NCBI GenBank assembly: GCA_903859415.1 | Contig: CAIOMN010000198.1 | Coordinates: forward strand, 1 to 45,511 | DNA from: an uncultured Methylococcaceae bacterium | GTDB lineage: Bacteria; Pseudomonadota; Gammaproteobacteria; Methylococcales; Methylomonadaceae | Direction of reading: 5' to 3' | DNA length: 45,511 bases | Part shown: piece after piece, positions 26,468-37,731 of the stretch | How the letters are laid out: the number at the start of each line of letters is the position of its first letter | How positions within the stretch are numbered: position 1 is the stretch's first letter | Position numbers and translations under genes: made by a program | Notes under the pieces: model-generated | Told to the model about the DNA's origin: nothing | What the model saw: the letters and a program-made list of their open reading frames with translations, nothing else | The model's database searches: none

Positions 26468-27456
26468 AGAAAACTCTAAGCCGCTGGTTAACTGATATTT
26501 GGTACGAAGACCATTTTATTGGCGCCTGGTTAATGCCTTTGGGCTTTTTATTCAGTGATGTGGTTAAATTTAGGAAGTTTTTATACCGGACAGGCTTATT
26601 AAAAAAGCATACGCTACCCATACCTGTTATCGTAGTCGGCAATATTACCGTAGGGGGTACGGGTAAAACACCTTTAATTATTTGGTTAGCGGAACTCCTG
26701 AAATCGGAGGGATATCAACCGGGAATTATTAGCCGGGGTTACGGCGGGCAAGCCGAGTTATGGCCACAACGGGTGACGGTTGATAGTGACCCTAAACAAA
26801 TGGGTGATGAAGCACTACTGATAGCCAAAAGAACCGGTTGCCCTATGGCAGTTGGACCATCGCGGGTTGACGCAGCAAATCTATTGTTGAGTCAGGGTGC
26901 CTGTGATGTAATCTTATCGGATGATGGGATGCAACATTACGCGTTGAATAGAACACTAGAGATTGCTGTAATTGACGGAGACAGGCGTTTTGGTAACGGT
27001 TATTGCTTACCTGCAGGTCCACTCCGTGAGCCTATAGAGCGGTTAAAAACGGTTGATCTACTGATCGTTAATGGCGATGCTTACGAAGACAATGAGTTTT
27101 CTATGAGATTAGTAGGTGATCAGCTAGTCAATTGCGTAACGGGAGAACAAAAATCCTTGCAAGAATTTAATGGCGTGGCCTGCCATGCTATGGCTGGAAT
27201 TGGCAACCCTGAGCGTTTTTTTAACGTGCTTAAGAGTGCTGGATTAGTTTGTACAGGCCATAGCTTTCCTGATCATTATCAATACCAGCCTCAGGATATT
27301 GATTATGGAGATAAGAAACCGGTATTAATGACAGAAAAAGATGCCGTAAAATGTATTGAGTTTGCTCAATCACAGCATTGGTATCTTCCTGTTAATGCAG
27401 TTCCTGAGCCTTTATTTACTGAACAATTATTAAACCTACTGAAGAGAAAAGCATGA
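26464..27456 (+). CDS. lpxK: tetraacyldisaccharide 4'-kinase
   Basis: A 330-residue inner-membrane kinase that phosphorylates the lipid A precursor at the 4' position. A short N-terminal membrane segment ([15 protein letters not shown]) precedes the P-loop [19 protein letters not shown]. Further marks are [17 protein letters not shown]-like [16 protein letters not shown] and [10 protein letters not shown]. It sits in an ATGA overlap chain: exbD, lpxK, a Trm112 protein, kdsB. In this genome it would act on a diamino-sugar precursor if gnnAB is functional. Confidence 0.96.
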   Translation: MKKTLSRWLTDIWYEDHFIGAWLMPLGFLFSDVVKFRKFLYRTGLLKKHTLPIPVIVVGNITVGGTGKTPLIIWLAELLKSEGYQPGIISRGYGGQAELWPQRVTVDSDPKQMGDEALLIAKRTGCPMAVGPSRVDAANLLLSQGACDVILSDDGMQHYALNRTLEIAVIDGDRRFGNGYCLPAGPLREPIERLKTVDLLIVNGDAYEDNEFSMRLVGDQLVNCVTGEQKSLQEFNGVACHAMAGIGNPERFFNVLKSAGLVCTGHSFPDHYQYQPQDIDYGDKKPVLMTEKDAVKCIEFAQSQHWYLPVNAVPEPLFTEQLLNLLKRKA

Positions 27457-27647
27457 TAGATAAAAAACTGTTTGATATTTTAGCCTGTCCTATTTGCAAG
27501 AGTTCATTGCGTTATGACAAGACTAAAGAAGAACTGATTTGCAGAGCAGACCGCTTGGCTTTTCCTATTCGTGATGATATTCCAGTCATGCTGGAAGACG
27601 AAGCCCGCGTTTTAAGCAACGATGAAGTCGACGCATTATACAAATGA
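27453..27647 (+). CDS. Trm112 family protein (YcaR-like)
   Basis: A 64-residue zinc-ribbon-like protein with [15 protein letters not shown] and a later cysteine in [20 protein letters not shown], the YcaR pattern. Only part of the four-cysteine set is present, so metal binding may be reduced. It overlaps lpxK and kdsB by four bases each. The small gene is conserved between lpxK and kdsB in gammaproteobacteria. Confidence 0.92.
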   Translation: MIDKKLFDILACPICKSSLRYDKTKEELICRADRLAFPIRDDIPVMLEDEARVLSNDEVDALYK

Positions 27648-28438
27648 GTTTGCCGTTTAAGGTAGTTATTCCTGCCCGATACGCTTCAACCAGATTACCT
27701 GGTAAACCCTTATTGCCAATAGCAGGCAAACCGATGATCGCTCATGTCTGTGAGCGTGCTCAGGAAGCGGGTGCAGATGAAATTATTGTCGCCACTGATA
27801 ATATACAGATCCAGGAGGCGGTCACTGCATTAGGTATTCGTGTGGTCATGACTCGGTCCGATCATCAAAGCGGCACAGAAAGAATTGCCGAAGTAGCTCA
27901 GCAGTGTGGTTGGCGTGCTGACGAGATTATCGTTAACCTGCAAGGTGATGAGCCTCTAATTCCGCCCCTCCTGATTCGTGAAGTGGCTAACGCTTTAGCT
28001 GAACAAAAGCTAGCAGGAATTGCCACATTAGCTGCCAATATTCTTGATTCAGATGAGATATTTAATTCTAATGCTGTTAAAGTCGTCGTAAATAAAGCCG
28101 GTTATGCGCTTTATTTTAGTCGTGCGCCGATTCCTTGGGAGCGGGATAGCTTCGGTCAATCGGGTGCAATACCGTCCGGACGAATAGCTTATCTCCGTCA
28201 TATTGGGATGTATGCTTACACGGTGGATTTTTTAGAACGTTACTGTGCTTGGGAACCCTCGACACTGGAATCGATTGAAGCCTTAGAGCAACTCAGAATA
28301 TTATGGCACGGCGAAGCGGTTAAGGTGAAGGTGGTAGATAAAACACCCCAAGCCGGTGTTGACACCCCAGAAGATTTAGCTCGCGTTGAGCAAGTGTTGG
28401 CCCTAAAGCGGGCTATTGATTTAGGAATGAAACAATAA
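27644..28438 (+). CDS. kdsB: 3-deoxy-manno-octulosonate cytidylyltransferase
   Basis: A 264-residue enzyme that activates Kdo with CTP for attachment to lipid A. Signature blocks are [42 protein letters not shown] and [20 protein letters not shown]. Length is normal. It ends the exbB-exbD-lpxK-Trm112-kdsB unit. The following 196 bases hold a modest hairpin (TTCTGT with ACAGAA near 28,468) and a T run, but no gene. Confidence 0.97.
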   Translation: MSLPFKVVIPARYASTRLPGKPLLPIAGKPMIAHVCERAQEAGADEIIVATDNIQIQEAVTALGIRVVMTRSDHQSGTERIAEVAQQCGWRADEIIVNLQGDEPLIPPLLIREVANALAEQKLAGIATLAANILDSDEIFNSNAVKVVVNKAGYALYFSRAPIPWERDSFGQSGAIPSGRIAYLRHIGMYAYTVDFLERYCAWEPSTLESIEALEQLRILWHGEAVKVKVVDKTPQAGVDTPEDLARVEQVLALKRAIDLGMKQ

Positions 28439-28634
28439 AAGTCTATTAATAATTTGGGTGTTTTTTCTGTTAAATTTGACAGAAACGTTGAACACCAGTA
28501 ATTTAAGCAGTTTTTTTGTAACTTCTCATTATTCGCTAAAGGTAAAAATTTACACGCTCGATTAATGTGTGGCTTATTGCCGAGAAGCTACGTTTTTTAA
28601 CCTTACTCATATTCAGGTTGTTCAAGAGCTCGTA

Positions 28635-29819
28635 ATGCAAGAATTTCATAGAATAAGTCGTTTACCTCCCTACGTTTTTAATATTGTTAATGATTTAAAA
28701 GCCAAAGCTCGTGCAGCGGGAGAGGATATTATTGATTTCGGTATGGGTAATCCTGATCAGCCCACACCTCAACATATCGTTGATAAATTGATAGAGGCAG
28801 TGCATCGCCCAGATACTCATCGTTACTCCGTTTCAAAGGGCATACCCCGATTGAGAAAAGCAATTTGTAACTGGTACAAAACCCGCTTTGATGTCGATTT
28901 GGACCCTGAAACAGAAGCTATCGTCACCATTGGTTCAAAAGAAGGTTTAGCGCATTTAGCCTTAGCTACCTTAGGGCCGGGTGATGTCGTATTGGTGCCC
29001 AATCCAGCTTATCCGATTCATCCTTATGGTGTTGTTATTGCGGGTGCAGATTTACGTCATGTACCGATGATTCCAGGCGGTGACTTTTTTGAAGAATTGC
29101 AAAAAGCCATAGTCGATTCATGGCCTAAGCCAAAGATGTTGATTCTTAATTTCCCAGGTAATCCTACAACACAATGCGTAGAACTGGATTTTTTTGAGAA
29201 AATTATTGCAGTTGCAAAAGAACATAACATTTGGGTTGTTCAAGATATTGCCTATGCCGACATCGTATTTGATGGGTATGTCACACCGTCTATACTTCAA
29301 GTGGAAGGCGCAAAAGATATCGCTGTAGAGTTTTTCTCAATGTCCAAAAGCTACAACATGCCAGGCTGGCGGGTGGGCTTTATGTGCGGCAATAAAGAGT
29401 TGGTTTCTGCGTTGGCAAGAATTAAATCCTATCTGGATTACGGCACCTTTGCACCGATTCAAATTGCAGCCATTGCGGCTTTAGAAGGGCCACAAGACTG
29501 TGTGCATGAAATAGCTGAAATGTACAGAAAACGTCGTGATGTTTTGTGTGATGGGCTGACAGCGGCAGGATGGCCTGTTCAAAAACCGAAAGCAACCATG
29601 TTTGTTTGGGCAAAAATACCAGACGCTTATAAAGACATGGGCTCCTTAGAGTTTTCTAAAAAATTATTGTTAGAAGCCAAAGTGGCGGTAGCGCCTGGCA
29701 TTGGTTTTGGTAATTATGGTGATGACCATGTACGCTTTGGGTTGATTGAAAATGAACACCGTACCCGTCAAGCCGTCAGAGGGATTCGTTTGATGATGAA
29801 AAAAGACGGTGTAATCTAA
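28635..29819 (+). CDS. alaC: alanine-synthesising aminotransferase AlaC
   Basis: A 394-residue class I aminotransferase from ATG 28635 ([20 protein letters not shown]). It has the AlaC features [37 protein letters not shown] and the PLP lysine in [18 protein letters not shown]. The reading frame stays open to TTG/ATG codons from 28569, but AAGAG before 28635 and the family N-terminus support the later start. It is followed by hom and thrC, the order found in many gammaproteobacteria that use this aspartate-family cluster. Confidence 0.92.
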   Translation: MQEFHRISRLPPYVFNIVNDLKAKARAAGEDIIDFGMGNPDQPTPQHIVDKLIEAVHRPDTHRYSVSKGIPRLRKAICNWYKTRFDVDLDPETEAIVTIGSKEGLAHLALATLGPGDVVLVPNPAYPIHPYGVVIAGADLRHVPMIPGGDFFEELQKAIVDSWPKPKMLILNFPGNPTTQCVELDFFEKIIAVAKEHNIWVVQDIAYADIVFDGYVTPSILQVEGAKDIAVEFFSMSKSYNMPGWRVGFMCGNKELVSALARIKSYLDYGTFAPIQIAAIAALEGPQDCVHEIAEMYRKRRDVLCDGLTAAGWPVQKPKATMFVWAKIPDAYKDMGSLEFSKKLLLEAKVAVAPGIGFGNYGDDHVRFGLIENEHRTRQAVRGIRLMMKKDGVI

Positions 29820-29868
29820 GCTTAGCCTGAGTCAATTTGGACGTGAATGTTTTTAACTGGAGCTTAAT

Positions 29869-31185
29869 TTGAAACCGGTAAAAGTAGGTGTATTAGGGCT
29901 GGGCACAGTCGGTGGTGGTACTGTCAACGTATTAAAGCGTAATGCCGCAGAAATTGCTCGACGTGCGGGTAGAGAAATCATTATTACCCGAGCTTCTGCA
30001 AAGGACTTAAATAAAGTTCGGATTTGCGATACCGAAGGTATCATTTTAAGTGCCGACCCGATGGATATCATTAATGATCCCGAAATCGAGATCGTAGTGG
30101 AATTGATTGGCGGCGGTGGTGTTGTTAAGGATTGGATATTAAAGGCGCTGGAAAATGGCAAGCACGTTGTAACCGCCAATAAGTCACTGATTGCCCTGCA
30201 CGGTAATGAGATCTTTGCAAAAGCCAGTGAAAAAGGCGTTATCGTCGCTTTTGAAGCCGCAGTTGCGGGTGGCATTCCCATTATTAAAGCCATCCGTGAA
30301 GGCTTGGCTGGCAATGAAATTGAATGGTTGGCGGGCATTATCAACGGCACCGGCAATTTTATTCTGACAGAAATGCGTGATAAAGGCCGGGATTTTGATG
30401 ATGTACTGGCAGAAGCACAAGCCTTGGGCTATGCTGAAGCAGACCCTACTTTTGATGTCGAAGGGATTGATGCTGCACACAAATTAACCATATTAGCCTC
30501 AATTGCTTTTGGGATTCCGCTACAGTTTGATAAAATCTACACTGAAGGGATTAGCCGCATTACCCGCTTGGATGTTGAATATGCAGAACGACTCGGCTAT
30601 CGCATAAAACATTTAGGGATTGCCAGAAAAACGCCTGAAGGCATTGAATTAAGAGTGCATCCCACGCTAATACCTGAGCGCCGTTTGATTGCCAACGTTA
30701 ATGGGGTTATGAATGCCATTGTCGTCAGAGGTGATGCTGTGGGTAATACGCTTTATTATGGACCGGGTGCGGGTGCCGAGCCCACCGCTTCAGCCGTCGT
30801 GGCTGACATAGTTGATGTCGCAAGAGCGTTAACCAGTGACCCTGAAAATAGGGTGCCGCATTTAGCGTTTCAGGCAGAATCGTTGTCAGATATACTGGTT
30901 TTACACCCAGACAACTTCAAAACATCGTATTATTTACGCTTGTGTACAGAAGATAAGCCAGGTGTTTTAGCCGATGTGACACGTATTCTGGCTGATCATA
31001 ATATTAGCATTGAAGCCATCATCCAGAAAGAAGCGCTGCCTGATGAAACGCTGATACCCATTATCTTGTTGACGCAGATTACTCTGGAAAAAGAAATGAA
31101 TGCAGCGATTGCCGCAATCGAAGCTTTAGACACGGTGAATGGTAAAGTAAACCGTATTCGCTTAGAAACATTGGAAAATAAATAA
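29869..31185 (+). CDS. hom: homoserine dehydrogenase
   Basis: A 438-residue three-domain enzyme of threonine and methionine synthesis. The NAD(P) motif is VGVLGLGTVGGGTVNVL; the catalytic region shows VTANKSLIALHG, GIINGTGNFILTEM and YAEADPTFDVEGIDAAHK. The C-terminal ACT domain (YYLRLCTEDKPGVLADVTRI) suggests feedback control. The start is TTG 29869 with GGAG six bases upstream. thrC follows after eight bases. Confidence 0.96.
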   Translation: MKPVKVGVLGLGTVGGGTVNVLKRNAAEIARRAGREIIITRASAKDLNKVRICDTEGIILSADPMDIINDPEIEIVVELIGGGGVVKDWILKALENGKHVVTANKSLIALHGNEIFAKASEKGVIVAFEAAVAGGIPIIKAIREGLAGNEIEWLAGIINGTGNFILTEMRDKGRDFDDVLAEAQALGYAEADPTFDVEGIDAAHKLTILASIAFGIPLQFDKIYTEGISRITRLDVEYAERLGYRIKHLGIARKTPEGIELRVHPTLIPERRLIANVNGVMNAIVVRGDAVGNTLYYGPGAGAEPTASAVVADIVDVARALTSDPENRVPHLAFQAESLSDILVLHPDNFKTSYYLRLCTEDKPGVLADVTRILADHNISIEAIIQKEALPDETLIPIILLTQITLEKEMNAAIAAIEALDTVNGKVNRIRLETLENK

Positions 31186-31193
31186 ACCTTATT

Positions 31194-32267
31194 ATGCAAA
31201 AACATTACACCGGATTAATTGAGCGTTATAGAGACCGTTTGCCCGTTAGCAAATCGACCCGTATCATCAGCCTATGTGAAGGCAATACGCCACTCATTCA
31301 ATTACAAAATATTCCCAGAATGATAGGCAAAGACGTTGATATTTACGTCAAGTTTGAAGGTCTCAATCCAACCGGTTCATTTAAAGATCGTGGCATGACG
31401 ATGGCAGTGACTAAAGCTGTAGAAGCCGGCAGTCAGGCTATTATTTGTGCATCAACCGGTAATACCTCAGCCTCAGCGGCAGCCTATGCGGCACGTGCTG
31501 GAATTAAAGCGTTTGTGTTGATACCAGAAGGTAAAATTGCCTTAGGCAAGCTAGCGCAAACCTTAATGTATAATGCGACCATCATTCAAATTAACGGTAA
31601 TTTTGACCAAGGCATGGAATTGGTTAAAGAAGTTGCCAATCATGCACCGGTTTCAATAGTTAACTCTATTAATCCGTTTAGATTAGAAGGTCAAAAAACA
31701 GCTGCTTTTGAAATTGTTGATGAATTGGGCTTTGCTCCTGACTATCATTGTTTACCTGTCGGTAACGCGGGCAATATTTCTGCCTATTGGAAAGGCTACA
31801 AGGAATATGCAACAGAACGCGTTTGCAGTAATCGGCCAGTGATGTGTGGTTATCAAGCAGCGGGTGCGGCACCTTTTGTGGCTGGACACAAGATTGATAA
31901 TCCAGAAACTGTAGCCACTGCCATTCGTATTGGTAATCCGCAATCATGGGATTTTGCAATTGCAGCTCAACAAGAGTCAGGTGGTTGGTTTGACAAGTTC
32001 AGTGATGAAAAAATATTGGCGGCGCAAAAAATGTTATCTCAATTTGAAGGCATTTTTTGTGAACCTGCTTCAGCCACTTCATTAGCCGGCGCATTACATG
32101 ACATTGCTTCTGGAAAAATCCCTGAAGGCAGCAAGATCGTTTGTACCTTAACAGGCAATGGTATTAAAGATCCGGAAATTGCTATGCAACAATGTGCTGA
32201 TGCTAAACCAGTAACTATTGAAGCGGATCTGGATGCTGTTAAACGTGCTATTTTGGATTGTTTGTAA
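31194..32267 (+). CDS. thrC: threonine synthase
   Basis: A 357-residue PLP enzyme that converts phosphohomoserine to threonine. It has the PLP lysine motif NPTGSFKDRGMTMAVTKA, the CASTGNTSASAAAYAARAG loop and the phosphate-binding PVGNAGNISAYWKGY. It is the shorter class II-like form that lacks the long N-terminal domain of E. coli ThrC. It lies eight bases after hom. The homoserine kinase gene is not in the window. Confidence 0.96.
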   Translation: MQKHYTGLIERYRDRLPVSKSTRIISLCEGNTPLIQLQNIPRMIGKDVDIYVKFEGLNPTGSFKDRGMTMAVTKAVEAGSQAIICASTGNTSASAAAYAARAGIKAFVLIPEGKIALGKLAQTLMYNATIIQINGNFDQGMELVKEVANHAPVSIVNSINPFRLEGQKTAAFEIVDELGFAPDYHCLPVGNAGNISAYWKGYKEYATERVCSNRPVMCGYQAAGAAPFVAGHKIDNPETVATAIRIGNPQSWDFAIAAQQESGGWFDKFSDEKILAAQKMLSQFEGIFCEPASATSLAGALHDIASGKIPEGSKIVCTLTGNGIKDPEIAMQQCADAKPVTIEADLDAVKRAILDCL

Positions 32268-32305
32268 TTAACTATTTTTGTTTTGTTCCTGAGAAAATTA
32301 TCGTA

Positions 32306-33718
32306 ATGAAGATTCATGCCTTTATCGCTCGTTCAGTCTTTTTGTTGGTATTGACGAGCAGTGCTCATGCTACCACTTATAATTTGCCAGCAACAAAAGG
32401 GGATAGAGTGATTGAACTTTCCCCCGAAGAAACTCTCACCATGACGGCAGACCATGATCAAACTTTATTGGATGTTGCCAGACGTTTTAACTTGGGGCAA
32501 ACCGAAATTGTTACCTTAAATCCAAAATTGGATCGTTGGTTGATCAAGAAAGGGACGGTGATTCGTTTGCCAAATAAGCGAATCTTGCCAGATAGTCCAC
32601 ATGTGGGTATCACCTTAAATATTGCTGAATACCGCATGTATTATTATCCAGCAGATCAACCCGGTACTGTTAGATCGTATTCGCACGGGGTTGGTAGACA
32701 AGATTGGCAAACGCCACTGGGTAGAACCACGGTTGCTAAAAAAGTGAAAGACCCTTCCTGGCATCCACCTGAATCAATTCGTCGTGAACACGCTGCTAAT
32801 GGTGATCCGTTACCAGAAGTCGTGCCCCCAGGCATTCATAACCCTTTGGGGGCTTATGCCTTGTATCTCAACTTACCTGGGGATTACAGAATACACGGAA
32901 CTGACATTGATAAGATTTTTGGTATTGGGATGCAAATTACCCATGGTTGTGTGCGTATGCATCCAGAAGATATAGAGGCTTTATATAACTCTGTCCCGGT
33001 AGGAACCTCCGTTTATATTGTTAAACAGCCTATTAAAGTGGGTTGGTTAAATAATACACTGTATATTGAAGCGCATCCTGATCTTGAAGGCGAAGAGAAG
33101 ACCCAGGACCAACGTTATGCCATCGCTTTGGATCTTATCCAAAAAGCAAATAACGGTGAGATACCCGATTTTGATCAGGTTGCCTTGAATAAAGCGGTTA
33201 AAGATTTAGATGGAACACCCGTAGCGCTCTATGAAGGCGTGCCACCAGTGCAAGAAGAAGAGCCTGTCATTGAGGATATCGTTAAGAAAGCCGTTGAAAA
33301 ACCTACTAAGGTCGCGGAGGTTAAAAAGCCTGCGGTTGTTGCGGCTGCGCCTAAAAACGTAACAAAACCTGTGGCATTAAATTCAACTGTTGGCAAGAAA
33401 TCGGCACCTGTCGTTGTGGTGGCTGGCGGTAAAAAAGTACTGCCAGCACCTATTCAGAAAACTTCAATTCTGAAAAATGCAGCTTTAGCTGCTCCCGCTC
33501 AGAAAGGCTCGACGTTAAAAAGCGCTGCTCAAGTCGCGTCTGTTCAGAAAACAGCAGCACAAAAAACAGCATTGACAACGGTTGCGCCAAAGGCAAAAAA
33601 GCCAGAATCAGTCATTGCTAGCAAAACTGCCCCTGTTATCTCTCCAGCCAAGAAAGTAGCGGTCCCCGTTAAAAAGGTGAATACAGAGAGTAAAGGTGGC
33701 TATTATCACGGCACTTGA
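32306..33718 (+). CDS. periplasmic L,D-transpeptidase with LysM domain and long basic tail
   Basis: A 470-residue secreted protein from ATG 32306. A signal peptide (MKIHAFIARSVFLLVLTSSA) leads to a LysM domain (LLDVARRFNLGQTEIVTLNP to KGTVIRLP), then the YkuD catalytic domain with HGTDIDKIFGIGMQITHGCV, the SHGCxR-type active site with threonine for serine. It resembles ErfK/YbiS/YcfS, which cross-link peptidoglycan or attach Braun-type lipoproteins. The last 150 residues are a low-complexity lysine-, alanine- and proline-rich tail, not part of the usual family, which may bind the wall or polyanions. Confidence 0.92.
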   Translation: MKIHAFIARSVFLLVLTSSAHATTYNLPATKGDRVIELSPEETLTMTADHDQTLLDVARRFNLGQTEIVTLNPKLDRWLIKKGTVIRLPNKRILPDSPHVGITLNIAEYRMYYYPADQPGTVRSYSHGVGRQDWQTPLGRTTVAKKVKDPSWHPPESIRREHAANGDPLPEVVPPGIHNPLGAYALYLNLPGDYRIHGTDIDKIFGIGMQITHGCVRMHPEDIEALYNSVPVGTSVYIVKQPIKVGWLNNTLYIEAHPDLEGEEKTQDQRYAIALDLIQKANNGEIPDFDQVALNKAVKDLDGTPVALYEGVPPVQEEEPVIEDIVKKAVEKPTKVAEVKKPAVVAAAPKNVTKPVALNSTVGKKSAPVVVVAGGKKVLPAPIQKTSILKNAALAAPAQKGSTLKSAAQVASVQKTAAQKTALTTVAPKAKKPESVIASKTAPVISPAKKVAVPVKKVNTESKGGYYHGT

Positions 33719-33752
33719 TTGACTGGTTAAGCTCTACCCTTCGGGTAATTCT

Positions 33753-34694
33753 GTGGCAAGTATGCCGAGCTCCTCTTGCACGATCTTAATTATTTCTGAA
33801 GTAATCGGTCTGCGTCTGGTTGAAGTCAGTGCAGAGGTGGGAGACGTGGTGCACCGAGGTCAATTGGTGGCGCGTTTTGATACAGGCATGCTCAAAACCG
33901 ATGAAGCCCAGCTTATGGCTACCTTGACGCAGGCGGAAGCCAATGCGGCTCAGGCTGAGGCAAATCGAGAACGCGCTGCGTTACTGCAAGAAAATGGCGG
34001 ATTAAGTAAGCAGGATATTTTGCAAAACCAGACCCAAGCCCTAACGACAAAGGCCCAGGTAGACACAGTTAAAGCACAGCTGGCGGCAAAGCGGATACAG
34101 CTCCGTTATGCAGAAGTCACCGCGCCTGACGATGGCATCATCAGTTCACGTAACGCTACGCTCGGCACCGTGTACAGTATTGGTCAGGAGTTGTTTAAAC
34201 TGATTCGCCAAAACCGAATGGAATGGCGAGGAGAATTAACGGCTGAACAATTAGCAAAAATCAAAATCGGGCAAAGCATTCAGCTAGAGCTCCCTGATGG
34301 TAGTCATGCTACAGCTAAAGTTAGAAAAATTGCCAGCTCATTGGACAGTCAATCCCGATTGGGCACCTTATTCGCTGACGTTGAACCGGGTAGTCTTTCA
34401 CGCGCAGGCATGTATGCCAATGGGCGAATTTTATTAACCCAAAGTCCTGCACTGGTTGTACCAGCGGCCAGTGTTATTATTCGTGATGGTCACAGCTATG
34501 TGGTTAAACTCAACGAAAATAAAGAGATATCCGAAGTTAAGCTGCAAAGGGTTGTCACTGGACGTCGACAAGGGCAGGACGTGGAAATTCTGGAAGGACT
34601 GGACGAAAACGCGCAAGTGGTCGCACAGGGCGCTGGTTTTCTTAATGACGGCGATTTAGTAAAAGTATTGCCTGCCACCGATACAGTACATTAG
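33753..34694 (+). pseudogene. RND efflux adaptor (HlyD/AcrA-like), N-terminally truncated
   Basis: A 313-residue frame that lines up with membrane fusion proteins from about EVIGLRLVEVSAEVGDVVHR (the first lipoyl half) through the coiled hairpin (ATLTQAEANAAQAEANRERA, then a Gln-rich helix), the second lipoyl half (YAEVTAPDDGIISSRNA), beta-barrel and membrane-proximal strands. The expected signal peptide or lipobox and the first strands are missing; the sequence upstream of about 33,790 does not encode them. It begins only 35 bases after the L,D-transpeptidase. Sequence is visibly GC-richer than the flanking core genes. With a broken permease next door it is most likely a relic. Confidence 0.8.
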
Positions 34695-34703
34695 GACGTA
34701 GCA

Positions 34704-37602
34704 ATGAATCTGGCAACCTGGTCCATCCGCAATCCTATTCCATCCATTCTGCTCTTCATTCTGTTAAGCATTGCCGGACTGCGCGGTTTTCAGCAGCTAT
34801 CTGTCCAGAGTATGCCGGATCTGGATTTGCCGACCATCACGGTAAAGCTTACCCAGCCCGGTGCTGCGCCTGCCCAGCTTGAAACCGAAGTTGCCCGTAA
34901 AGTTGAAGATTCGATAGCCAACGTAGCGGGTATCAAACATATTCGTACCGCCATCCGGGATGGGCTGGTGACTATCACCGTCGAATTCGTCCTTGAAAAA
35001 GCCGTTTCTGATGCCTTGATTGAAACCAAAGACGCCGTCGATCAGGTACGTACCAATCTGCCGGGCAGTCTGCAGCAACCTGTGATTAGTGCTGTCAATG
35101 TGATTGGCGCACCCATGTTGACTTATGCTGTTTCATCTACCAGCATGAATGAAGAAACCTTGTCCTGGTTCGTGGACAATCAATTAGCAAAAGCTGTTAT
35201 GGCGGTTCCCGGTGTGGGGCGTTACGAACGCTTGGGGGGCGTAACACGTGAGGTAAGGGTAGAGGTCGATCCGGTACGCTTAGCGTCCTTGGGTGTTACA
35301 GCCACAGATGTATCGCATGCGCTGCGTCAGGTACAACAACAATCGTCAGGTGGACGTGGCAATCTGGGGGAAGATGAACAAACGGTACGCACGCTGGCTA
35401 CTGTCAGGCAGCAGAATTGGCCGCATTGCCTATTGCCCTGAGCACGGGTAAAAGCTTTCGTTTAGATCAACTCGCTACGGTTCGCGATACCATAGCGGAA
35501 CGCACCCAGACGGCCCTGCTGGACGGCAAAACAGTGCTGGGTTTTAGCATGTATCGGGCCAAAGGTGCGGATGAAACCGTGATCGCCGCAAAGCTGGATG
35601 CAACGCTGAAAAAGCTGCAACAAGCAGATGATACGCTAGGTTTTACTCTGATTGCCGGCACGGTGCAGTATACCCATGATCAGTTTGAAGGTTCCATGGA
35701 CATGCTGTATGAAGGTTCGCTGCTGGCGGTATTGGTAGTCTGGTGGTTTCTGCGCGATTGGCGGGCGACGCCATTGTAGAAATCGAAAACATCGCCCGTC
35801 ATGCGCGTAGTGGAAAATCGATCCGTCAGGCTGCGGGCGATGCCGTTACGGAAATTGCGCTGGCGGTGATTGCGACTACGTTCGCGCTAGTCGCAGTCTT
35901 TTTTCCGACCGCTGCGATGAGCGGGATCCCCGGGCTGTTTTTTCGGCAATTCGGCTGGACGGCAGTGGTCGCCGTATTGGCATCCTTATTGGTAGCCCGC
36001 TTATTGACGCCGATGTTAGCGGTGTTTTTTCTTAAATCCCACCCGCAGGCAGAGACGCCTGAGGGCAACTACATGAGGCGTTACATCAAAATGGTCAGCT
36101 GGACGCTAGCCAACCGCCGTACCACGCTGATATTGAGCACGGTATTCTTTATCGCCAGTTGTAGCCTGCTACCGTTTATTAATACCGGTTTTATGCCTGC
36201 TTCAGACCGGGGCTATACCTCGCTTAACTTTGAATTGCCCCCCGGCAGTTCTTTGGACGATAGCGTGACTGTCGCCGAATCTATTCGTAAGTCCTTGGCT
36301 CAGGCAGCCGGTATTGATCATACTTTCGCCGCAGTTGGCAATTCTCAGGCTACCGGTGGCGTCCGCAAAGGTTCGGTATTGTTAAGTTTTGCCGATCGTG
36401 CTCTGCGTCCACCGCAAGCCGAGATTGAGCGTGGAGCCAGACAGGCTTTGCAAACGGTTCCAGGTGCGCGTTTTAGCATCAGCACTGGCGGGCCGGGTGG
36501 TAAATTTGCTTTGATTCTGGCCAGTGATAATGAAAATGCGCTCAAATCCACCGCACAAGCGGTAGAGCGAGAGTTACGCAACGTCGGCACCCTAAGCAAT
36601 ATCAATTCTACGGCCGATCTGGAAAGCCCGGAAATCATCATTCGCCCGGATTGGCATCGCGCTGCGGATTTGGGTGTCACCGCTGAACTTATCGGCGAAA
36701 CCGTGCGCATTGCTACCAGCGGCGATTTTGATAACCAGCTAGCCAAGCTCAATCTGGATAATCGTCAGTTATATATTCGGGTGCGCATGGCGGACACGGC
36801 ACGCAGGGATTTGGAAGCCATCGCCAATTTGCGTGTTCGTTCCCGTACGGGTCTGGTTCCGCTTGCCAGTGTGGCTAAACTCAGTCTGGAAAGTGGTTCA
36901 ACGCAAATTGACCGCTATGACCGCCAGCGCTTTGTCACCATTAATGCCGAATTGACCGGTATGCCGTTGGGGCAAGCCATGAAAGCGGCACAAGCGTTGC
37001 CTGCGGTGATCGGCATGCCATCCAGCGTACATTTAATCCAGACCGGTGATGCTGAAGTTATGAAAGAGCTGATGGGTGGTTTCGGAATGGCAATGCTCAC
37101 CGGCATTGTGTGTGTATTCTGTGTATTGGTGCTGTTGTTCAAGGATTTCTTTCAGCCCATTACGATACTATCTGCTATCCCGTTATCACTGGGGGGCGCA
37201 TTTATCGCCTTGCTGGTCAGCGGCAGCGAACTGGATATGTCGTCCATGATAGGGATTATTATGTTGATGGGTATTGTCACCAAAAACTCTATTCTGCTGG
37301 TGGAATACACGATTGTCGGGATGCGTGATAGAAATCAAGGTAGGGTCGAAGCCCTGATCGACGCCTGTCACAAACGTGCCCGCCCGATAGTCATGACCAC
37401 CGTGGCCATGATAGCTGGCATGTTACCGATTGCTTTGGGTATCGGCACGGACAGCGGTTTTCGACAACCTATGGCAACAGCAGTCATTGGCGGCCTGATT
37501 TGTTCGACCTTACTCTGTTTGTTAGTCGTACCAGTAATTTTTACTTATGTTAATGATGTGGAGAGGTGGCTGAAGAGTCTATGGGGAAAGCCAGCAACTT
37601 AA
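34704..37602 (+). pseudogene. RND efflux permease, frameshifted and internally deleted
   Basis: Three consecutive frames together make one HAE1-type inner-membrane pump. Frame one (34704-35441) gives the N-terminus NLATWSIRNPIPSILLFILL and the first porter domain. After about 35,404 homology moves to another frame (LPIALSTGKSFRLDQLATVR), consistent with a small deletion of about four bases. A second break at 35,766-35,771 joins FLRDWRAT to DAIVEIENIARHARSGKS, skipping about 40 residues (TM3 and most of TM4, with one of the paired proton-relay aspartates) and shifting the frame. The rest, to the stop at 37602, is normal. Two independent lesions and a truncated adaptor make this a true pseudogene rather than one sequencing error. 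Confidence 0.88.
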
Positions 37603-37731
37603 ATTAATACCACTATGTGGGGTGATAAGGAGCAGGCACCCGTTAAACATAAACTCTGACTCCAGTTCCAGCCGTTCGCCTGCCACTGCTTCGCTCTGGA
37701 AACTGTGGCCGAATCAGGACAAATTTAGGCA

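Noticed and set aside
34434-34678. Additional small frames inside the RND adaptor region
   Set aside because: They overlap a sequence with clear adaptor homology in one frame and have no support of their own.
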